Shown here: positions 14,858 to 18,592 of the stretch, piece after piece | How the letters are laid out: the number at the start of each line of letters is the position of its first letter | How positions within the stretch are numbered: position 1 is the stretch's first letter | Assembly: GCA_023425285.1 (NCBI GenBank) | Contig: JAFACY010000072.1 | Span: 1-18,592 of the forward strand | Reading direction: 5' to 3' | DNA length: 18,592 nt | Source: Bacillota bacterium | GTDB taxonomy: Bacteria; Bacillota; Clostridia; Tissierellales; Sedimentibacteraceae | Position numbers and translations under genes: made by a program | The notes under the pieces: generated by a model | What the model saw: only the letters and a program-made list of their open reading frames with translations | What the model was told of the DNA's origin: nothing | Databases searched by the model: none

Positions 14858-15660
14858 TTAAATACCTCGTTCTTTTTAATTTTGTTTCGGCTTTCGGCCC
14901 CATTGGATCTTTTATTTATTAATATCATTAACAATAATACCACTACAAGCATTATTGTTGATAATGCATTGATTGTCGGGCGCACTCCTCTTCTTGCCAT
15001 TGAGTAAATAACTATGGAAAGATTGGTAACACCTTCGCCCTTTGTGAAATAGCTTATGATAAAATCGTCTATGGACAATGTGAATGCCATTAAAAATCCT
15101 GTGATGATTCCCGGCTTAATCTCGGGAAGTATAACCTTTCTCAGGGCATACATGGGAGTTGCTCCCAAATCCATAGCAGCCTCCGTCATGTGAGTGTCAA
15201 GCTGTCTTAGCTTTGGCAGTATCGAAAGTATTACATACGGAGTATTAAACACTATATGAGAAAGGAGCATAGTGTTAAAACCAAAGCGTATGCCGAAGGA
15301 TATATACAATATCATCAGAGAAATACCAGTAACTATGTCCGGATTAACAACAGGGAGATAATTTACATTCAATACAACAGATTTCATTTTACCCTTCATG
15401 CTGTTTATGCCGATTGCGGCAATTGTTCCTAAAATAGTTGCAATTATTGCCGATACTATGGCTATTGTTATTGTATAATAAAATGCATTTCTTATATCCG
15501 CGTCATGGAACAGCTCAATATACCATTTGAATGAAAATCCCGTCCAGTTCCCTCTTGACTTTGACTCATTAAATGAAAAAACAGCAAGGACTATTATGGG
15601 AGCATACAGGAAAATAAATATTAATCCCATATAAATTTTAGTCAGATATTTTTTTACCAT
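14854..15660 (-). CDS. potC: Spermidine/putrescine ABC transporter permease PotC
   Basis: One of the two membrane channel subunits of the importer (268 residues). It has about six hydrophobic segments, the first at residues 8-30. The cytoplasmic EAA loop that docks on the ATPase is clear: EAAMDLGATPMYALRKVILP followed by PGIITG. The segment LAVFSFNESKSRGNWTGFSFKWY after the first helix is typical of PotC/PotI proteins. Its start overlaps the end of potB by 7 bases and its stop overlaps the start of potD, so the three are translated as a coupled set. The C-terminal tail is short and strongly basic. It works with PotA, PotB and PotD. The family call is secure; the transported ligand is inferred. 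Confidence 0.93.
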   Translation of the reverse strand: MVKKYLTKIYMGLIFIFLYAPIIVLAVFSFNESKSRGNWTGFSFKWYIELFHDADIRNAFYYTITIAIVSAIIATILGTIAAIGINSMKGKMKSVVLNVNYLPVVNPDIVTGISLMILYISFGIRFGFNTMLLSHIVFNTPYVILSILPKLRQLDTHMTEAAMDLGATPMYALRKVILPEIKPGIITGFLMAFTLSIDDFIISYFTKGEGVTNLSIVIYSMARRGVRPTINALSTIMLVVVLLLMILINKRSNGAESRNKIKKNEVFK

Positions 15661-16496
15661 AACCTTGCTCCTCCTTCCTTGTCCACGTCAAACTTGTTCA
15701 TGACAGACATGGAAATCAGAATGATAATCATCATTATTATTGAAATTGAAGAACCAAAGTTCCAGTCTCCGTTTAATATAAATAATTTTTCGATTAAATT
15801 ACCGATCATCATGCTTTTGTTTCCGCCTAAGAGCTGCGGTATGATGAATGTGCTCACGGCAGGCATGAAGACCATAATTATTCCAGAAATAACTCCGGGC
15901 ATGCTGAGAGGCAATATAACCTTTCTGAATTTGACGTATTTATTTGCACCTAAATCATCTGCTGCTTCCAGTATGCCCGTATCCATCTTGCTCAGGGCAG
16001 TATAAACAGGAAGTATCATAAAGGGCAGGAAGTTGTAAACCATACCCATCACCGTAGCGCCTCTGGTGTAAAGCATGTTGAAGGTCGGAAGACCTAAAAA
16101 GCTCAGCATGTTATTTATGATGCCGTTGTTTCCCAGTATTGTCATCCATGCATAAGTTCTTAAAAGCATGTTCATCCACATAGGCAATATACATAAAAAC
16201 AACAATGTATTTCTTTTAGACAAATGTGCCTTGGATATAATGTAAGCGGCAGGATATCCAAGCAAGAGGCATATGGCAGTTGAAATCGCCGCCAGATACA
16301 TGGAGTCCCACAATATGTTTATATAAAGAGGATCAAAAAACTTTTTAAAATTATCAAATGTAAATTGTATTGTTGTAAGTCCGTTTGATTCCTTTGTGGT
16401 TACACTGTATAAAAGAACTAAGAACGATGGAAAAACAATAAATATTACTATCCACAATAAATAGGGATACGCAAATAATTTTGTTCTGTCTTTCAA
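15654..16496 (-). CDS. potB: Spermidine/putrescine ABC transporter permease PotB (TTG start)
   Basis: Second channel subunit of the importer (280 residues, about six membrane segments). The EAA loop reads EAADDLGANKYVKFRKVILP then PGVISG, and the part between helices one and two (FTFDNFKKFFDPLYINILWDS) is typical of PotB. The start is TTG at 16496. No in-frame ATG lies nearby upstream, and AAGGGGG (16504-16510), inside the last codons of potA, is spaced 7 bases from it. Only 2 bases separate it from the potA stop, so it depends on potA translation. The weak start codon may set the permease level below that of the ATPase. Its stop overlaps potC by 7 bases. The family call is firm. Confidence 0.93.
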   Translation of the reverse strand: MKDRTKLFAYPYLLWIVIFIVFPSFLVLLYSVTTKESNGLTTIQFTFDNFKKFFDPLYINILWDSMYLAAISTAICLLLGYPAAYIISKAHLSKRNTLLFLCILPMWMNMLLRTYAWMTILGNNGIINNMLSFLGLPTFNMLYTRGATVMGMVYNFLPFMILPVYTALSKMDTGILEAADDLGANKYVKFRKVILPLSMPGVISGIIMVFMPAVSTFIIPQLLGGNKSMMIGNLIEKLFILNGDWNFGSSISIIMMIIILISMSVMNKFDVDKEGGARLW

Positions 16497-16498
16497 GC

Positions 16499-17539
16499 CT
16501 AATCCCCCTTTTCCATTATGTGTATGTCGTCGGGAGTAAGCGTAAGACCCACGGTTTCGCCAACAGGTGCCATGTCGGTTGAATGAACAAGAAATTCATA
16601 GTTGTCCACCATGATATCCATTTCGTAATGAACACCCTTGAATGTAACGGATTTCACCACACCGTCCATCTTGCCGCTTCCCTTGGGAGTCAGGTCCAGA
16701 TCCTCGGGACGTATTACAACATCAACCTCTTCGCCTCTGCCAAAGCCTATATCAACACATTCAAACCTTCTGCCCAGAAATTCCACCAGATAATCATCAT
16801 GCATAACACCGCTCAATATATTGCTTTCACCTATGAAGTCCGCAACAAATGCGTTCTCCGGCTCGTTGTAAATATCTATGGGTGTTCCCATCTGCTGTAT
16901 GATTCCGTCATTCATAACGACGATTGTATCGGACATTGTCAATGCCTCTTCCTGGTCGTGAGTAACGTATATGAATGTGATGCCGATTTGCTTCTGCATT
17001 GCCTTAAGCTCATGCTGCATTTCTTTTCTCAGCTTTAAGTCAAGAGCTCCCAGGGGTTCGTCCAGCAAAAGAACCTTCGGCTCGTTTACCAGCGCTCTTG
17101 CAATTGCAATACGCTGCTGCTGACCGCCGGAAAGCTGATCAATTCTTCTTTTGCCGTAATTTTTAAGGTTAAAAAGTTCAAGCATTTTTTCAACCTTGCT
17201 CGTTATAATTCTTTCATCCATTTTCTTTATTCTCAGTCCGAAAGCAATGTTTTCAAAGACGTTCATGTGAGGGAAGAGAGCATATTTCTGAAACACCGTA
17301 TTTAATTGTCTTTTAAAGGGAGGTATGTCATTGATTAAATGTCCGTCAAAATACACTTCACCCTCGTTGGGAGTTTCAAAGCCGCCTATTATTCTCAGAG
17401 TAGTTGTCTTTCCGCAGCCGCTGGGACCTAAAAGCGTAACAAATTCATTTTCCTTCACGGATAAATTAATGTCGTCAAGAACTATTTCGCCATCAAATTT
17501 TTTAGTTATATTATTTAACTGAATTATTGTATTGTTCAT
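16499..17539 (-). CDS. potA: Spermidine/putrescine ABC transporter ATP-binding protein PotA
   Basis: ATPase subunit that powers polyamine import (346 residues). The nucleotide-binding domain shows Walker A GPSGCGKT (38-45), the Q-loop region TVFQKYALFPH, the ABC signature LSGGQ (136-140), Walker B VLLLDE (156-161), the D-loop GALD and the H-loop His in YVTHDQEEA (194). After about residue 240 comes a TOBE-type regulatory domain (FVADFIGESNILSG, then VVIRPEDLDL), the usual arrangement in PotA and related CUT1/PotA ATPases. It starts 13 bases after the XRE-cupin gene with AAGGAG 6 bases ahead of ATG 17539, and is followed at once by potB. The subunit set A-B-C-D in this order matches the classical pot operon. 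All catalytic motifs are intact. Confidence 0.96.
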   Translation of the reverse strand: MNNTIIQLNNITKKFDGEIVLDDINLSVKENEFVTLLGPSGCGKTTTLRIIGGFETPNEGEVYFDGHLINDIPPFKRQLNTVFQKYALFPHMNVFENIAFGLRIKKMDERIITSKVEKMLELFNLKNYGKRRIDQLSGGQQQRIAIARALVNEPKVLLLDEPLGALDLKLRKEMQHELKAMQKQIGITFIYVTHDQEEALTMSDTIVVMNDGIIQQMGTPIDIYNEPENAFVADFIGESNILSGVMHDDYLVEFLGRRFECVDIGFGRGEEVDVVIRPEDLDLTPKGSGKMDGVVKSVTFKGVHYEMDIMVDNYEFLVHSTDMAPVGETVGLTLTPDDIHIMEKGD

Positions 17540-17552
17540 TTCGTACTCCTTT

Positions 17553-18089
17553 TTAAAAATTTGGCGGAGTAGAGACCCATATTACACGTGCAGGGTTTTT
17601 ACTCGTATTTTCTATAAAATGAGTTTTGTTTGTTTTAATGTAAAAGGATTCACCCTTTTTTACCTTATAAATCTGATTGCCATAATTAAGCATGATTGTT
17701 CCCGAAAGCACATAGCCGAATTCCTCACCCTCGTGGGGTTCGTCCTCCTTTGTCCTGCTGTTGGCTCCAAGCTCTACCAATATGGGCTCCATTTTATTTT
17801 TCTGTGCATTGGGGATAATCCAGTTTATTTTATAATTATCGTCAGATTCCTTTACGAACACATCTTCTTCCTTAAACACTATCTTGCTGTCAACAGCCTC
17901 GTTGAAGAAACTTCCCAAATCGGTTCCCAAGCATTCCAATATGTCAGTAAGCGTTGCAATGGAAGGGGATGTTAAATCTCTTTCCAATTGGGATATATAT
18001 CCCTTTGTCAACTCACATCTGTCAGCTAATTCCTGTTGAGTCAGAGAATTGGCTGTTCTTAACCTTTTTAAATTTTCACCGATATTCAT
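17553..18089 (-). CDS. XRE-family regulator with C-terminal cupin domain, probable repressor of the pot operon
   Basis: A 178-residue transcription factor. Residues 6-60 form a lambda-repressor-like HTH (NLKRLRTANSLTQQELAD, then KGYISQLERDLTSPS), and residues 105-175 form a small beta-barrel cupin (HEGEEFGYVLSG, then KKGESFYIKTNKTH) that likely binds the effector. This is the layout of PuuR-type regulators, which control putrescine use in Escherichia coli, and it is the first gene of an operon with potABCD. I therefore infer polyamine-responsive autoregulation. I chose ATG 18089, with GAGGT 6 bases upstream; a longer frame from 18170 adds 27 residues that would begin upstream of the promoter's likely start site and look non-coding. 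Inverted repeats GTTTA-N6/7-TAAAC in its leader are candidate operators. The gap to potA is 13 bases. Confidence 0.92.
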   Translation of the reverse strand: MNIGENLKRLRTANSLTQQELADRCELTKGYISQLERDLTSPSIATLTDILECLGTDLGSFFNEAVDSKIVFKEEDVFVKESDDNYKINWIIPNAQKNKMEPILVELGANSRTKEDEPHEGEEFGYVLSGTIMLNYGNQIYKVKKGESFYIKTNKTHFIENTSKNPARVIWVSTPPNF

Positions 18090-18107
18090 AAGTACCTCTG
18101 CATTTTT

Positions 18108-18123
18108 GTTTATATTATTAAAC
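18108..18123. promoter_or_regulatory. Candidate operator, GTTTA-N6-TAAAC
   Basis: Inverted repeat in the leader of the XRE-cupin/pot operon, with perfect 5-base arms and a 6-base spacer. It lies about 21 bases (two turns) centre to centre from the next copy. Confidence 0.45.
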
Positions 18124-18128
18124 CCAAA

Positions 18129-18145
18129 GTTTAAAGTTAGTAAAC
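18129..18145. promoter_or_regulatory. Candidate operator, GTTTA-N7-TAAAC
   Basis: Inverted repeat immediately downstream of the predicted pot-operon start (near 18155), where a bound repressor would block polymerase. It shares its arms with the copies at 18108 and 18252. Confidence 0.5.
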
Positions 18146-18161
18146 ATTCAAATCGAATTTT

Positions 18162-18190
18162 ATTATACACACTTGTAAATGCTATGTCAA
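18162..18190 (-). promoter_or_regulatory. Consensus sigma-A promoter of the XRE-cupin/potABCD operon
   Basis: On the minus strand, TTGACA (18190-18185), a 17-base spacer and TATAAT (18167-18162) match the consensus in all twelve positions. A promoter this strong usually needs a repressor, which fits the regulator it drives. Confidence 0.9.
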
Positions 18191-18251
18191 CATCAAAATC
18201 AATTTCAAATGTGAAATTTATTTAACAAGGGTACGTAATATAATATTTTTT

Positions 18252-18268
18252 GTTTAAGAATACTAAAC
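18252..18268. promoter_or_regulatory. Third GTTTA-N7-TAAAC inverted repeat, between the pot and radA promoters
   Basis: Same arms and spacer length as the copy at 18129, placed 62 bases upstream of the pot -35 box and 24 bases upstream of the radA -35 box. It could be a remote operator or act on radA. Confidence 0.4.
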
Positions 18269-18291
18269 ACAACAGATGCTCTCATCTTTTA

Positions 18292-18320
18292 TTGACATGT
18301 ACATTTCAATGATATAAACT
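18292..18320 (+). promoter_or_regulatory. Candidate radA promoter
   Basis: TTGACA at 18292-18297 is a perfect -35 hexamer. The -10 is less clear: TAAACT (18315-18320, 17-base spacer) or TATAAA (18313-18318, 15-base spacer). Confidence 0.5.
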
Positions 18321-18336
18321 TAATATATCAATGAAA
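18304..18336. repeat. Inverted repeat over the radA -10 region and leader
   Basis: The arms TTTCAATGATATA (18304-18316) and TATATCAATGAAA (18324-18336) pair at 12 of 13 positions around a 7-base loop. The repeat ends 2 bases before the AGGTGG ribosome site of radA. It may be an operator or an RNA hairpin affecting translation. Confidence 0.6.
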
Positions 18337-18347
18337 GCAGGTGGACT

Positions 18348-18592
18348 ATGGCTAAACTAAAAACTAAGTTCGTATGTCAGGAATGCGGTTACGAAACCGC
18401 CAAATGGCTGGGGAAATGCCCCTCATGCAGTGAATGGAACACGTTTGTAGAAGAAATAGAAGCAAAAGCAAGTGATGCGAAGAGCCAGAGAGGCATCAGC
18501 AAGGGCAAAATAGAGAAAATACGGGACATAAGCACAGAGAAGCAGAAAAGATATTCAACAGGCAGTAAGGAAATGGACAGGGTACTGGGAGG
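18348..18592 (+). CDS. radA: DNA repair protein RadA (N-terminal part; gene runs off the window)
   Basis: The first 81 codons of a RecA-like branch-migration and recombination helicase. The N-terminal zinc finger is diagnostic: C10 and C13 in CQECGYE, then C24 and C27 in KCPSC, with KWLGKCPSCSEWNT matching the family closely. The last visible residues, STGSKEMDRVLGG, are the conserved lead-in to the Walker A motif, which lies outside the window. ATG 18348 follows AGGTGG (18339-18344) by 3 bases. The gene is divergent from the XRE-cupin/pot operon, with an inverted repeat in its leader. In Firmicutes it often lies beside clpC, disA or gltX, which would be beyond the window end. Confidence 0.95.
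   Translation, partial: MAKLKTKFVCQECGYETAKWLGKCPSCSEWNTFVEEIEAKASDAKSQRGISKGKIEKIRDISTEKQKRYSTGSKEMDRVLG

Noticed and set aside
16583..17038. 151-codon plus-strand frame opposite potA
   Set aside because: Runs antisense to intact PotA motifs, no ribosome site, His/Cys-rich shadow composition.
18090..18170. Longer N terminus for the XRE-cupin regulator
   Set aside because: It would start upstream of the predicted transcript start and cover the candidate operators; ATG 18089 has its own ribosome site and the HTH begins normally after it.

Overview
The window reads as a chromosomal stretch of a low-GC, strictly anaerobic, probably spore-forming Firmicute (Clostridia/Tissierellia type). This is inferred from the AT-rich DNA, strong AAGGAG ribosome sites, a YtxC-like sporulation-family gene, an oxygen-sensitive 4-hydroxybutyryl-CoA dehydratase and a one-chain pyruvate:ferredoxin oxidoreductase. 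No transposase, phage gene, tRNA, rRNA or CRISPR array is visible.

Layout. Bases 1-1464 hold the 3' end of a chemoreceptor gene and a stand-alone HD-GYP phosphodiesterase gene (+). Bases 1542-2586 hold a VanZ-like membrane protein gene followed by an NTF2-like gene (-), convergent with the HD-GYP gene across a long terminator-like hairpin. Bases 2587-3093 are non-coding, with a long imperfect palindrome. They are followed by a ytxC-like gene, a 34-residue membrane peptide with its own ribosome site and terminator, and then a PAS/AAA+/TyrR-type sigma-54 activator gene behind a near-perfect sigma-A promoter.

The centre of the window (5667-13793) is one catabolic unit. Three copies of a TGTTGC-N6-GCAACA palindrome lie between the activator gene and a textbook -24/-12 promoter (TGGCACG-N4-TTGCA). 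This promoter drives 4-hydroxybutyryl-CoA dehydratase (abfD), pyruvate:ferredoxin oxidoreductase (nifJ type), a class I aminotransferase, an iron-dependent alcohol dehydrogenase and a PpnP-type nucleoside phosphorylase, ending at a strong bidirectional terminator. Together these suggest sigma-54-controlled fermentation of an amino or hydroxy acid. One reading is that succinate semialdehyde is reduced to 4-hydroxybutyrate, and its CoA ester is dehydrated to crotonyl-CoA, while PFOR and the aminotransferase link pyruvate, alanine and acetyl-CoA. The CoA-transferase and the class III aminotransferase expected for 4-aminobutyrate fermentation are not in the window.

On the opposite strand, converging on the same terminator, is a five-gene operon: an XRE-cupin regulator followed by potA, potB, potC and potD, a spermidine/putrescine-type ABC importer. 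It starts from a consensus sigma-A promoter flanked by GTTTA-N6/7-TAAAC inverted repeats. Putrescine can be degraded to 4-aminobutyrate and on to 4-hydroxybutyrate, so the two operons may be functionally linked; this is inference from position. The window ends inside radA, divergent from the transporter operon, with a palindrome in its leader.
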